Positions 1 through 8,497 are shown, numbered from the stretch's first letter. The stretch: 64,000 bases of DNA from UBA4615 sp046046245 (GCA_046046245.1 JBJOKE010000054.1:62001-126000), one strand, 5' to 3'. Notes: generated by a model not told the origin, from the sequence alone. Translations and numbers: made by a program.

Positions 1-155
1 AGCCATTCGCGGGCCGTGCGGCCGATGCCGTGGTCGGCGATCCAGCGGTCGTCGAACAGCATCGGGACGACGGGGGCCGCCACGGGCTCGGGCTCGCCCT
101 GCGTCCGAACCGGTCCCGCCACGCGCACTGCGCCGGGCACGGACACGCCGATCAA
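1..155 (-). CDS. Glycosyltransferase family 4, N-terminal fragment (cut by window edge)
   Basis: Only the first ~50 codons are present; the gene runs off the left edge. The translation contains MLFDDRWIADHGIGRTAREW, which matches the N-terminal 'GIGR' donor-cleft signature of family-4 (GT-B) glycosyltransferases. The start is uncertain: TTG at 153-155 overlaps the stop of the upstream gene and has a GAGG-like site ahead of it, while GTG at 144-146 is the alternative. It follows another GT4 gene directly on the same strand, so both probably act in one exopolysaccharide or glycan pathway. Family is inferred from the short N-terminus only. Confidence 0.6.
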   Translation of the reverse strand, partial: MIGVSVPGAVRVAGPVRTQGEPEPVAAPVVPMLFDDRWIADHGIGRTAREW

Positions 156-1423
156 GGGGCATCCTCGGTCACGGTCGCCTCGGCCGCCCGACGCCGACTC
201 TCGGGCGACGCCGCGCGGCCCACGGGAGCCTGCAGCGACCGGCACCACGATGCCCAGTGCGCGTCGACCCAGTCGCCGAAGCGCTGGTCGAAGGCCCTGC
301 GTCCGAACCGGGCCGCGCGCTGGACGCAGGCCTGCGCGACGATCCGGCCGGACTCCGCTTCGAAGCGCCGGATCGCGTCCGCGATCGCCGCTGGCGTGGG
401 CTCGTCGAAGAACACGCCGGTGGGCGCCGCCTCCTCCAGCCCTGCGACGGTCTCCACCGCCCCGCCTCGGCGCAGCGCGATGACCGGGGTTCCGAGCGCG
501 AGTGCCTCGACCGGCGCGATCCCGAAGTCCTCGGTCGCGGCGAACAGGAAGGCCCGCGCTCGCGCGACCGCATCCCGCATCGCATCGGTCGGCAGGAAGC
601 CCGCGATGGTCACGTTCGACGGCGCGGCGCGGCGCAGCCGGGCCGCATCCGGACCGTCGCCCACGACCAGCAGCCGGCGCCCCGACAGCGACCTGAAGGC
701 CTCGACCAGCAGGTCGACGCGCTTGTACCCGACCAGCCGCCCCACCGTCACGTACAGGTCGGGGTCCCGCGCGACCGGCCGGGCCACAGGCAGGTCCACC
801 GGCGGGGGGATCACGACCGCCTCGCGCCGGTACGCCTTCAGGATCCGCCGCGCGACGAACGCCGAGTTCGCCGCGAACGCATCGACACCCGCCGCGCTCC
901 GGTGATCCCACAGCCGCATCCGGTGGAGCATCAGCCGCGCCGCCCACCCCTTCGGTCCGCGCGACAGCCCCTCGGTCTCGAGGTAGGTCGCCTGCAGGTC
1001 CCAGGCGTAGCGCATCGGGGAATGGCAATAGCACAGGTGCAGCGCGTCGGGCGGCACGATCACGCCCTTGGCGACCGCGTGGCTGCTCGAGATCACCAGG
1101 TCGAATCCGGTGAGGTCGAACTGCTCGATCGCGAGCGGCATCCACGGCACCGCGTATTTCAGGGTACCGGGCAGGCCGGGCAGCCGCTGCAGGGAACTGG
1201 TCCGGATGGTCCGGCCGGCGAGCCAACCCCGGTCCGCCGGCGCCATGCGGTCGACGAGGGTGAACAGCGTGGCGTCGGGATAGCGCTCCAGGATCGCGCG
1301 GGTCACCTGCTCGGAGCCCGCGAGATCCAGCAGCCATTCGTGGACGACCGCGACACGGCGCGGGGACCGCGGGGCGGCCTCGGTCGGCACACTTCGGTCG
1401 GTCGTCTCGGGGTCGAGGGGCAT
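152..1423 (-). CDS. Glycosyltransferase family 4 (GT-B fold)
   Basis: A 423-residue cytoplasmic glycosyltransferase. The N-terminal Rossmann half starts at RVAVVHEWLLDLAGSEQV, typical of WbaZ/mannosyltransferase-like GT4 enzymes. The C-terminal donor domain has VTVGRLVGYKRVDLLVEAF and the E-x7-E-type motif EDFGIAPVEALALGTPVIAL (about residues 298-317). The ATG at 1421-1423 is chosen because similarity begins about 20 residues after it; no clear Shine-Dalgarno is visible. The last ~25 residues are low-complexity Arg/Ala. It precedes a second GT4 gene and follows a polytopic membrane protein on the same strand, suggesting assembly of a surface glycan. Sugar specificity cannot be read from the sequence. 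Confidence 0.85.
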   Translation of the reverse strand: MPLDPETTDRSVPTEAAPRSPRRVAVVHEWLLDLAGSEQVTRAILERYPDATLFTLVDRMAPADRGWLAGRTIRTSSLQRLPGLPGTLKYAVPWMPLAIEQFDLTGFDLVISSSHAVAKGVIVPPDALHLCYCHSPMRYAWDLQATYLETEGLSRGPKGWAARLMLHRMRLWDHRSAAGVDAFAANSAFVARRILKAYRREAVVIPPPVDLPVARPVARDPDLYVTVGRLVGYKRVDLLVEAFRSLSGRRLLVVGDGPDAARLRRAAPSNVTIAGFLPTDAMRDAVARARAFLFAATEDFGIAPVEALALGTPVIALRRGGAVETVAGLEEAAPTGVFFDEPTPAAIADAIRRFEAESGRIVAQACVQRAARFGRRAFDQRFGDWVDAHWASWCRSLQAPVGRAASPESRRRAAEATVTEDAP

Positions 1424-1599
1424 GGGGAAGGTCGGTCGGGTTCTCGAGATCGGGCGAAGCGACCTCTGTGCCGAAGATAGAGGGGCCGCCCGACCCTCAT
1501 CCGTCCCTGCCCGACGGAAGCGCGCCGCGCGCGGACCGACGGAGGCCATCGACGCGACGGCACGACTCGTCGAGGGGCGCCGGCCGGGCGCCCTCCCCG

Positions 1600-3804
1600 T
1601 CACTGGCCGGGCAACAGCGGCTCGTCCACGGGCGGGCCCGCCTTGACCGCCACGGCCTCGCAGTCGATCGGCGCGTCGCCCGCGCGCAGCGCGTCGGTCG
1701 CGCCGACGACGCGTGCCCCACGGAACGGGTTGCGGGCGACGACCCGTACGGGGCTCACCATGATGTCGAGGTCGCGGTACGGATAACGCCGGATCCACCG
1801 GTCCTTGCCGGACCATTCCGAGCGGGACCGGTCGGGCCCCAGGACGTGCACGCAGGCGCTGTGGATGCGGTCGAACAGGTCGTCGTACCGGCTCGCCGCA
1901 GCACGGTAAGCCGCCGCGGCGCCCGGTGCCGGCACGACGGGACAGCTCGCGACCCACGTCGAGCGGCGGATCTCGGTCCCCGCTGCGGTCGTCTCGAAGA
2001 GCTTCACGTCCATCACGATCGGTCGGACCTGGAAGTACTCGCAACCGGACGGGTCGACGCGCCCTTCGATCGGCGCGAGGCGCGCATCGTGCAGCGACAC
2101 CCACGCTGCGCTGAGCGACGGGCGCCCGTCGCGGATCGTATCGGCCTGGACGAAGGTCCGGAGGCTTGCGCGCCGGGCGTCGACCAGCGCGGTGACGGCC
2201 GGATCGCACCGATCCGCGTCGCAGCCCACGTGCACGTTGGCGAAGGTGCTGTCCGGGTGCATCCGCGGCAGCAGATACGACCACGAGAACGTCGAGGTCA
2301 GCAGATGCAGGGTCGGCCGCTCCCGCAGGACGTCGGGCATGTCCGCGGCGAGCGTCGCCTCGTCCCAGCCGATCTCGACGTACCGGTCCGCGGGATCCTG
2401 CGCGACCACGGCGCACAGACCCTGGATGGTGATCGCCGTACCGAGCAGCCACGCGACCGGACGCGCGGACCTGAGCCACCAGACCGCCGCCTGCACGAGC
2501 GGGACCGAGCAGAGCATCAGCAGTCCGATACCGTATCGACCGTTCGCCGACGTGAAGACCCAGACGACGTACCAGACCGCGAGGAACGCGAGCAGCGGTC
2601 CGTCCGGCGGCGGCGCGGCCCGCTCCCCCTCGCCTGTCGCCTCGGCGCGAGACCGCAGCCTGCGGACCGTGGCAGCCAGTCCGCCGGCGAGCAGGAGCAC
2701 CCCGAGCCACAGCAGGCGCGGATCGGGGGCGCGCCACTCGACGTAGACGAGGGGCGCGTCGGTGCGCGGATCCGCGAGCCTCAGCGGCAACAGCAGCACG
2801 TCGCCCATCGATTCGGGCACGAAGCGACCGCCCGACGCACGCAGCACGTGGGACAACCGCACGAGCGGCGCCACGACATCGGGCGGGGATGCCGCGGCGA
2901 GGGGTGACTCGGCGACCGGCCCGTCGGGGACCGCGGTCGGCGCGGACGGCGCATCGGCGGCTGGTCGTGCGAAGAGGCTTCCCATCAGGGGATGGAACGG
3001 ATTGCCCGTCAGGCGGCGGAGGTCAGCACCCCAACTGCCGTGCGCGATCGTCAGGCCCACCGCAGCCGCGATCCCGTAGACCGCCAGCGCGCGCAGCGCG
3101 CGACGCAGCGCGTCGATGACCGGCGTGCCGCCGCTCGCCGCGAACAGGATCGGGGCGAGCAGCGCCGGGAAGACGTGGCTGAGTTTCAGGCCCACGGCGA
3201 GGCCCATCGCGAGACCGCCCGCCGCTGCCCAGCGCAGCGTCGACCGGTCGCGGTCACCGGCCCGCCGGCACGCCCAGACACCGACCAGCACGAACACGGT
3301 CGTCGTCGCGTCGATGTAGCTGGAGCCCAGCTGCGTGACATACAGCGGGGTGAAGAGCGCGAGGGCCGCCGCCGCCCAGGCCGCTGGCGCGGAACGGGTC
3401 CGGTCGCGGGCGATCGCATAGACCACCCAGACGCATGCGGACTGGAAGGCGGCGACCAGGACGGCGATCGATCGTGGCGACCAGCCGGCTCGCTCGAGCA
3501 GGGCGGCGGGCACGTACGCGAGGGGGTTGAGGAAGGACTGCGGCCCCCCGGGCAGGAAGCCCCGACCGAGAAGCCCCTCGATCCACTGGTGAGCCGCGTA
3601 GACGTGATAGTGCGCCCGATCCCAGCTCCAGGACGGCCCCTGCACCAGGGCGAGCACGACGCTCGCCGCCAGCGCGCACAGCACGACGGCCAGGGCCTCG
3701 ACGCCGTGCCCGATCCTCGCGGAGGGCACGACCTTCCACCCCGATCCGCTGTTCGATGCGAGCATCGCGCCGAGCGATCCGGAACGCTCGGGCAGGGCGC
3801 TCAT
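1600..3804 (-). CDS. Polytopic membrane protein, GT-C-like, with large C-terminal domain
   Basis: A protein of about 734 residues. The N-terminal ~480 residues contain repeated hydrophobic helices (for example AVVLCALAASVVLALVQG and YGIAAAVGLTIA) and an acidic first loop, SWSWDRAHYHVYAAHQW, like GT-C lipid-linked glycosyltransferases. The rest is a soluble, presumably periplasmic domain with several Cys residues. The ATG at 3802-3804 overlaps the TGA of the upstream pilin gene as ATGA, so translation is probably coupled; an in-frame ATG at 3808-3810 is an alternative start. Position between pilins and two GT4 genes suggests a role in glycan assembly or pilin glycosylation. That is inference; no family was identified with certainty. 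Confidence 0.65.
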   Translation of the reverse strand: MSALPERSGSLGAMLASNSGSGWKVVPSARIGHGVEALAVVLCALAASVVLALVQGPSWSWDRAHYHVYAAHQWIEGLLGRGFLPGGPQSFLNPLAYVPAALLERAGWSPRSIAVLVAAFQSACVWVVYAIARDRTRSAPAAWAAAALALFTPLYVTQLGSSYIDATTTVFVLVGVWACRRAGDRDRSTLRWAAAGGLAMGLAVGLKLSHVFPALLAPILFAASGGTPVIDALRRALRALAVYGIAAAVGLTIAHGSWGADLRRLTGNPFHPLMGSLFARPAADAPSAPTAVPDGPVAESPLAAASPPDVVAPLVRLSHVLRASGGRFVPESMGDVLLLPLRLADPRTDAPLVYVEWRAPDPRLLWLGVLLLAGGLAATVRRLRSRAEATGEGERAAPPPDGPLLAFLAVWYVVWVFTSANGRYGIGLLMLCSVPLVQAAVWWLRSARPVAWLLGTAITIQGLCAVVAQDPADRYVEIGWDEATLAADMPDVLRERPTLHLLTSTFSWSYLLPRMHPDSTFANVHVGCDADRCDPAVTALVDARRASLRTFVQADTIRDGRPSLSAAWVSLHDARLAPIEGRVDPSGCEYFQVRPIVMDVKLFETTAAGTEIRRSTWVASCPVVPAPGAAAAYRAAASRYDDLFDRIHSACVHVLGPDRSRSEWSGKDRWIRRYPYRDLDIMVSPVRVVARNPFRGARVVGATDALRAGDAPIDCEAVAVKAGPPVDEPLLPGQ

Positions 3805-4232
3805 CGGCATGCGCTCGGCCGGTAGACCGGCGCGACGCTGCCGCCGTTGCAGGTCCAGGTCATCACCGGGCCGGTGGCGTCGGGCGAGAAGACGACCGTC
3901 GACCCGTCGGCCACCCGATCCCCGATCCTCCTGTAGGTGACCGTGATCACGCCGTTGCTGCCGACGTCGATGGCCCGGTAGCTCCTGCCCGCCAGGGCGA
4001 GCTCCGGGGAGTAGCCCAGGGAGGCAATGTCGCTGGGCAGCTCGGCGAATCCGGCGTGGTACTCCGCCACCCCCGCCTTGATCGCCACGGCCGCCGCGAA
4101 GCCTTCGGACACCTGCGCCCGCGTCGAGTAGATCTGGTAGGAGACGACCGCCGAGGCCGCCAGGATGCCGATGATCGCCATCGCGATCATCAGCTCGACC
4201 AGGGTGAAGCCGTGTTGTGTCGAGGGGCTCAA
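3801..4232 (-). CDS. Type IV pilin-like protein (third, divergent copy)
   Basis: A 143-residue prepilin with short leader MSPSTQHG, then FTLVELMIAMAIIGILAASA. The G/F cleavage site for the prepilin peptidase and Glu5 of the mature protein are present. The C-terminal half keeps the layout of the two upstream pilins, ending in a Cys pair (TCNGG...PSACR) that would form the D-region disulfide loop. It is much more diverged than those two copies. It may be a minor or alternative pilin. Its stop overlaps the start of the membrane protein gene by ATGA. A strong hairpin separates it from the second pilin gene. Confidence 0.85.
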   Translation of the reverse strand: MSPSTQHGFTLVELMIAMAIIGILAASAVVSYQIYSTRAQVSEGFAAAVAIKAGVAEYHAGFAELPSDIASLGYSPELALAGRSYRAIDVGSNGVITVTYRRIGDRVADGSTVVFSPDATGPVMTWTCNGGSVAPVYRPSACR

Positions 4233-4273
4233 GCGACGCTCCGACCCGCGTTGCAGGGTCCGGGACAGACGTT

Positions 4274-4303
4274 CGGCGGGCCCCGTCCAGGCAGGGCCCG
4301 CCG
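4274..4303 (-). terminator. 10-bp hairpin between second and third pilin genes
   Basis: The stem CGGCGGGCCC (4274-4283) pairs perfectly with GGGCCCGCCG (4294-4303) around a 10-nt loop. It lies about 50 nt after the stop of the second pilin. There is no U-tract on either side, so it could be an mRNA-stabilising 3' structure or partial terminator that lowers expression of the third pilin and the membrane protein relative to the first two pilins. Confidence 0.4.
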
Positions 4304-4353
4304 CCGATGTCGTGACTCGCCGCGACCGGCGCGCCCCGCCGTGCCGCGAGGCG

Positions 4354-4782
4354 TCAGCGGCAGGATTGCGGGCGGTACTTCGCGGTAACGGTACCCGTGC
4401 ACGCCCAGGTGATCGTGCCTTCGTTGGCGGTCGGCGTGAGGACGACGGTCGCGTTGTCGGCCACCGCGTTGCCGATCTTCTTGTACGAGACGGTGATCAC
4501 GCCGCCAGTGGAGATGTTGATCGACTTGTAGCTGTTGCCCGTCATGCCGGTCGACGCGCCGAAGCCCACCGAGGCATTGACGGACGGAAACTCCGCGTTC
4601 GATGCGTGGTACTCCGCGACCGCGGTCTTGGCGGCCGAGGCGCCGGCGAATCCCTCGGACACCTTCGCCCGGGTCGTGTAGTCCTGGTACGACGGGATCG
4701 CCACCGCCGCCAGGATGCCGATGATCGCCACGACGATCATCAGCTCGATCAGGGTGAAGCCTCTTTGAACCGACATTTTCAT
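4354..4782 (-). CDS. pilA: Type IVa major pilin, second tandem copy (PilA-like)
   Basis: A 142-residue prepilin: leader MKMSVQRG, then FTLIELMIVVAIIGILAAVA, with G/F cleavage and Glu5. The first ~50 mature residues form the hydrophobic helix; C-terminal Cys residues in WACTGT and PQSCR form the D-region loop. It differs from the upstream copy at only six of 134 mature residues, four of them in two short patches (PSVNAS and NISTGG), while the leader is unrelated. A GAGGA site precedes the ATG. A GC-rich hairpin (4873-4888, GCGCGC stem) without U-tract lies between it and the upstream pilin, so read-through from the 5407-5422 promoter is plausible. Confidence 0.92.
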   Translation of the reverse strand: MKMSVQRGFTLIELMIVVAIIGILAAVAIPSYQDYTTRAKVSEGFAGASAAKTAVAEYHASNAEFPSVNASVGFGASTGMTGNSYKSINISTGGVITVSYKKIGNAVADNATVVLTPTANEGTITWACTGTVTAKYRPQSCR

Positions 4783-4916
4783 GATGTTTCCTCAGGTGAA
4801 TGAAACGCTTCTTGGCCGCTCCGATTCCGACGCATCGCCGCGAAGGCCTGCGTTGCCGCACCGTCCTCGGCGGCGCGCCGGGGCGCGCTGCTGTCAGGTG
4901 TCGGTTCGGCGATGTG

Positions 4917-5345
4917 TCAGCGGCAGGATTGCGGGCGGAACTTCGCGGTAACGGTACCCGTGCACGCCCAGGTGATCGTGCCTTCGTTGGCGGTCGGCGT
5001 GAGGACGACGGTCGCGTTGTCGGCCACCGCGTCGCCGATCTTCTTGTACGAGACGGTGATCACGCCGTTGTTGGAGATGTTGATCGACTTGTAGCTGTTG
5101 CCCGTCATGCCGGTCGACGCGCCGAAGCCCACCGAGGTATTGTTGGACGGGAACTCCGCGTTCGACGCGTGGTACTCCGCGACCGCGGTCTTGGCGGCCG
5201 AGGCGCCGGCGAAGCCCTCGGACACCTTCGCCCGGGTCGTGTAGTCCTGGTACGACGGGATCGCCACCGCCGCCAGGATGCCGATGATCGCCACGACGAT
5301 CATCAGTTCGATGAGGGTGAAGCCCTTCTGCGCTTGCTTGATCAT
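4917..5345 (-). CDS. pilA: Type IVa major pilin, first tandem copy (PilA-like)
   Basis: A 142-residue prepilin: leader MIKQAQKG, then FTLIELMIVVAIIGILAAVA, with G/F processing site and Glu5. The C-terminal Cys pair (WACTGT, PQSCR) closes the D-region. The ATG at 5343-5345 is chosen because it gives the normal short type IVa leader and lies about 50 nt downstream of a sigma-54 promoter; the frame stays open further upstream but would cross that promoter. Pilin monomers are processed at the inner membrane by PilD and polymerised by the PilBCMNOPQ machine, none of which is in this window. Confidence 0.93.
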   Translation of the reverse strand: MIKQAQKGFTLIELMIVVAIIGILAAVAIPSYQDYTTRAKVSEGFAGASAAKTAVAEYHASNAEFPSNNTSVGFGASTGMTGNSYKSINISNNGVITVSYKKIGDAVADNATVVLTPTANEGTITWACTGTVTAKFRPQSCR

Positions 5346-5406
5346 TCCGGTTCGCTCCGATGTGGGTAGGTCCGGTCCGCGACCGCCGCGGGGACGGAGG
5401 GCATAG

Positions 5407-5422
5407 AGCCACTTCCATGCCA
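5407..5422 (-). promoter_or_regulatory. Sigma-54 (RpoN) promoter for the pilin genes
   Basis: On the minus strand the sequence is TGGCATGGAAGTGGCT. It matches the consensus TGGCACG-N4-TTGCW at 10 of 12 positions, keeping the essential GG at -24 and GC at -12 with correct spacing. Transcription would start near 5396, about 50 nt before the first pilin ATG. RpoN/PilR control is well known for pilA genes in pseudomonads and relatives. Use here is inferred from match and position. Confidence 0.75.
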
Positions 5423-5424
5423 GC

Positions 5425-5601
5425 GTGACTTCCGTCACGCGCGCCGCAGGGTCCGGGAGACGGACGGACGCGGGCGGGTCACGAGCGGCATGCCCGCGTC
5501 GCCGTCCCGGTCACCGGAGTGACGCAACGCGTCACGTGCCGCGACGGGCGGGTGACGCGTCACGTCACCAATAGCGGCACCCGCAGGCCGCAATTCGTCA
5601 C
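5425..5601. repeat. Array of ten GTGAC/GTCAC half-sites upstream of pilin promoter
   Basis: The intergenic stretch 5346-5719 holds no gene. Half-sites begin at 5425, 5434, 5478, 5510, 5519, 5531, 5552, 5559, 5564 and 5597. They form inverted pairs: GCGTGAC-TTCC-GTCACGC (5423-5440), GTGAC-GCAACGC-GTCAC (5519-5535) and the perfect palindrome GTGACGCGTCAC (5552-5563). The first pair has the GTGA-N6-TCAC spacing of CRP/Vfr sites. The array sits just upstream of the -24/-12 promoter, where enhancer-binding proteins act. The remainder of the gap (5602-5719) shows nothing further. Confidence 0.6.
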
Positions 5602-5719
5602 GTCCGGGAACGAGCGGCGCGAACGGCCGGCCGGCCGGCGACCTCTCGGCGAGCATCGCGCGGCGCGACGGGTCCGCGACGCGCACAGCACGAGCCGTGC
5701 CGCAGCCCCCGCAGGGGAT

Positions 5720-6484
5720 TCAGAATTCGAGGACCTGCCCGCGCTCGAGCAGCCTGGGCTGCGAGCGGCCTGCCCACGCGTCGATCTCGCGTGCGATCGT
5801 GTCGGCGTCGGAGGGCTTCAGGTGCGTGACCAGCACCTGCGGCCCGGTGCGCAGCTTCTGCAGCTGGTCGCCGAGCTCGATCGGGTAGAGATGCTTCGCG
5901 GTGATCGCGAGATCGCGCTCCTTGTTGGAGAAGGCGGTCTCGATGATCAGGTGACGCAGGTTGCGGATGCCGTTGACCACGCGCCAGAACTCGTCGGTCG
6001 GCCAGCTGTCGCCGGAGAACACCAGCGAGCCGGACGGACTCGACAGGTGGAAGCCCACCGCCGGCACCGTGTGGTTGGCCGGGATGCTGCGGATCGAGCG
6101 CCCCGCGACCTCGACGGTGGCGCCGAGCGGCATCGGCTCGAACACCATCCACGGCCGGTCGTAGTGGGGGATCTCGGTGAAGTCCGGCCAGATCACCCAG
6201 TTGAAGATGTGCTGGCGCAGCGCCGCGATCGTCTCGGGCAGCGCGTGCACGACCAGCGGCTTCGCGCGGCGCGCGCCGACCGAGTCGACGATCAGCGGCA
6301 GCGCCAGCACGTGGTCGAGGTGCGAATGCGTGAGGAACACGTGGTCGATGCGTGCGAGCTCGTCGACCGACAGGTCCTCGACGCCGGTGCCCGCGTCGAC
6401 GAGGATGTCCTCGTCGACGAGGAACGAGGTCGTGCGCGCGCGCGCGCCGATCCCGCCGCTGCAGCCGAGCACGCGCAGCCTCAT
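5720..6484 (-). CDS. Metallo-beta-lactamase-fold hydrolase, probable 3',5'-cyclic-nucleotide phosphodiesterase
   Basis: A 254-residue MBL-fold protein. The metal motif HSHLDHVLALPLIVDSVG (about residue 55) closely resembles the class II cyclic nucleotide phosphodiesterase signature HxHLDH. Later ligands are in IPANHTVPAVGFHL, FSGDSWPTDEFW and VTHLKPSD. The start ATG (6482-6484) overlaps the stop of the adenylate cyclase gene as ATGA, so the two are translationally coupled. Making and breaking of the same cyclic nucleotide by adjacent gene products is the simplest reading. The substrate is inferred from motif and context. Confidence 0.78.
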   Translation of the reverse strand: MRLRVLGCSGGIGARARTTSFLVDEDILVDAGTGVEDLSVDELARIDHVFLTHSHLDHVLALPLIVDSVGARRAKPLVVHALPETIAALRQHIFNWVIWPDFTEIPHYDRPWMVFEPMPLGATVEVAGRSIRSIPANHTVPAVGFHLSSPSGSLVFSGDSWPTDEFWRVVNGIRNLRHLIIETAFSNKERDLAITAKHLYPIELGDQLQKLRTGPQVLVTHLKPSDADTIAREIDAWAGRSQPRLLERGQVLEF

Positions 6485-8463
6485 GCCACCGGCTCCCCGC
6501 GTGTCGAGGACACCGTGCCGGGGGCCGGATCCGCGACGCGCGCCTCGAGGCTCGCGGCCGCCTCGTAGGCCATCGGGTCGGGGGGCACCGGCTGCCAGAC
6601 CTTGACCGGCTCGGTGCGGCCGTGGACCTCGGAATGCGCGACATACTGCAGCGCGATCGCGCGGACCGCGCGTCGCGTCGCGTCGCCGATCACGATCGGC
6701 AGGTCGTACTTCTTCGACAGACCCTCGAGCCGCGCGGCGAGGTTCACCGCGTCGCCGATCACCGTGTACGCGCGCCGCAGCCGCGAACCCATGTCGCCGA
6801 CGCGGACCACCCCGGTGTTGATGCCGATGCCCACGACCAGCGGCGGCCAGCCGAGCGACTCGAACTCCGCGTTCAGCCGCTGCACCTCGCGCTGCATCGC
6901 GATCGCGGCGGCGACCGCGTGGTCGGCGTGCTGCGGGTCGTCGACCGGCGCGCCCCAGAAGGCCATCACCGCGTCGCCGATGTACTTGTCGACCGTGCCG
7001 TTGTAGGCGTGGATCACCTCGGTCATCGAGGTGAGGAAGCGGTTGAGGTAGTCGCGCAGCTGCTGCGGGTCCATGTTCTCCGCCATCCGCGTGAACCCGC
7101 GGATGTCGGCGAACAGGATCGTCAGCTCCTTGTTCCGGCTCTCGAGCGGCACGTTGTCGGGGTCGTGCGTCATCCGCTCGACCAGCTGGGGCGCGACGTA
7201 CTGGCCGAACAGTCCGATCACCGCGCGCCGCGACCGACCCTCGGTCACGTAGCCGGCCACCAGGTTCGCGGTCGCGGCCGCGGCGATCGCGAGCACGCCC
7301 GCGGCCAGCGGCACCACCCAGCCGAAGTTCGCATAGGCGATCGCGTTCCACGCGAACATCGTCGACAGGCCGACGAGCGTGATCGCGGCGATGCCGACGA
7401 CGCCCGCGCTCGCCATCGCGAGCGCGGCCACGCCGCCTACGATCGCGATCGCGATCGCCGCGATCGCCGGTGCCTCGGCGGGCTTGGTGCGGATCGTGCC
7501 CTCGAGCGCGCCCGCGATCAGCGACGCGTGGATCTCGACGCCCGGATAGACCTCGCTCACCGGCGTGGCGCGCAGGTCGGTGAGCCCGGGCGCCGAGGTG
7601 CCGATCAGCACGAGCCGGTCACGGAACAGCCTGGGCTCGATCCGCCCCTGCAGCACGTCGGTCGCCGACACGTAGCGGAACCGCGAGGCCGCGGGCCCGC
7701 CGCGGCCCTGGAAGGGCACCAGCGCGGTCGTGCCCTCCGAGATCGGCACGCGGGCGTGCTCGCCGCCGGGGCCGAAGCCGAGGCTGTCGGCGTGCAGGCC
7801 GTCGGCGCGCAGCGTGAGCGGCGCACCGCCGAAATAGGTGCGCAGCATCGCGACCGCGAGCGACTCGTAGAGCTGTCCCTTGTATTCGGCCAGCAGGGGC
7901 AGCGAGCGCACGACGCCGTCGCGGTCGATCATCGGGTTGAAGAAGCCTCCGCTTCGCGCGGCCCGCTGCAGCGGCACGACGTTGGCGCCGTAGCCGTTCC
8001 AGCTGGTCACCGACAGCCGCCGCTCCTGCAGCGCGATCGCCGGCCAGACCGGGGGCGGCAGCAGGCCGGTGGAGACCGCGCCGAGCTCGCTCGAGAAGTA
8101 GTAGCCGAGCACCGCCGGCGCGCCGGTCAGCGCACGCATCAGCGGCGGGTCCTGCTGCGCGTGCGGCTCGGCGAACACCATGTCGAAGCCGACCGCGCGC
8201 GCCCCGCCCTCCTTCGCGACGATCGTCGTCAGCCGCCCGAGCGTCTCGCGCGACCACGGCCAGCGACCCTGCTCCTTCAGGCTGCGCTCGTCGATGTCGA
8301 CGATCAGCACCCGGTTGTTGGGCTTGGCCGGCTGCAGCCGCAGCCGCGTGTCGTAGAGATAGCGGTCGAGCGTGTCGACCAGCGGCAGGCCGATGGCACC
8401 GAGCTCGCAGGCGACCGCGAGCCCGACCATGACGAGCCCCATGGCCATCCGTCGGGTCCGCAT
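6481..8463 (-). CDS. CHASE2-domain class III adenylate cyclase
   Basis: About 660 residues. An N-terminal TM helix (GLVMVGLAVACELGAIGL) is followed by a periplasmic CHASE2 sensor (LYDTRLRLQP to about residue 320). Three or more TM helices follow (AIAAIAIAIVGGVAALAMA onwards), then the cyclase domain. Metal Asp residues are in LFADIRGF (D453) and YIGDAVMAFWG (D497). Lys493 (VDKYIGD) with Thr567 (YTVIGDAVN) is the adenine-selecting pair of class IIIb enzymes, and Asn574/Arg578 (VNLAARLE) are kept, so the domain looks active. An in-frame GTG at 8484 is an alternative start. The gene is coupled to the downstream phosphodiesterase and follows an FHA gene. Confidence 0.88.
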   Translation of the reverse strand: MRTRRMAMGLVMVGLAVACELGAIGLPLVDTLDRYLYDTRLRLQPAKPNNRVLIVDIDERSLKEQGRWPWSRETLGRLTTIVAKEGGARAVGFDMVFAEPHAQQDPPLMRALTGAPAVLGYYFSSELGAVSTGLLPPPVWPAIALQERRLSVTSWNGYGANVVPLQRAARSGGFFNPMIDRDGVVRSLPLLAEYKGQLYESLAVAMLRTYFGGAPLTLRADGLHADSLGFGPGGEHARVPISEGTTALVPFQGRGGPAASRFRYVSATDVLQGRIEPRLFRDRLVLIGTSAPGLTDLRATPVSEVYPGVEIHASLIAGALEGTIRTKPAEAPAIAAIAIAIVGGVAALAMASAGVVGIAAITLVGLSTMFAWNAIAYANFGWVVPLAAGVLAIAAAATANLVAGYVTEGRSRRAVIGLFGQYVAPQLVERMTHDPDNVPLESRNKELTILFADIRGFTRMAENMDPQQLRDYLNRFLTSMTEVIHAYNGTVDKYIGDAVMAFWGAPVDDPQHADHAVAAAIAMQREVQRLNAEFESLGWPPLVVGIGINTGVVRVGDMGSRLRRAYTVIGDAVNLAARLEGLSKKYDLPIVIGDATRRAVRAIALQYVAHSEVHGRTEPVKVWQPVPPDPMAYEAAASLEARVADPAPGTVSSTRGEPVA

Positions 8464-8497
8464 CGGGAAGAGTTCGCGCCGCACCGCCGCCGTCCGC

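Noticed and set aside
152..2737. Extension of the GT4 frame upstream to give an 861-residue protein
   Set aside because: The upstream part overlaps the membrane protein gene in another frame and is Arg-rich low complexity; similarity to GT4 starts just after the ATG at 1421-1423.
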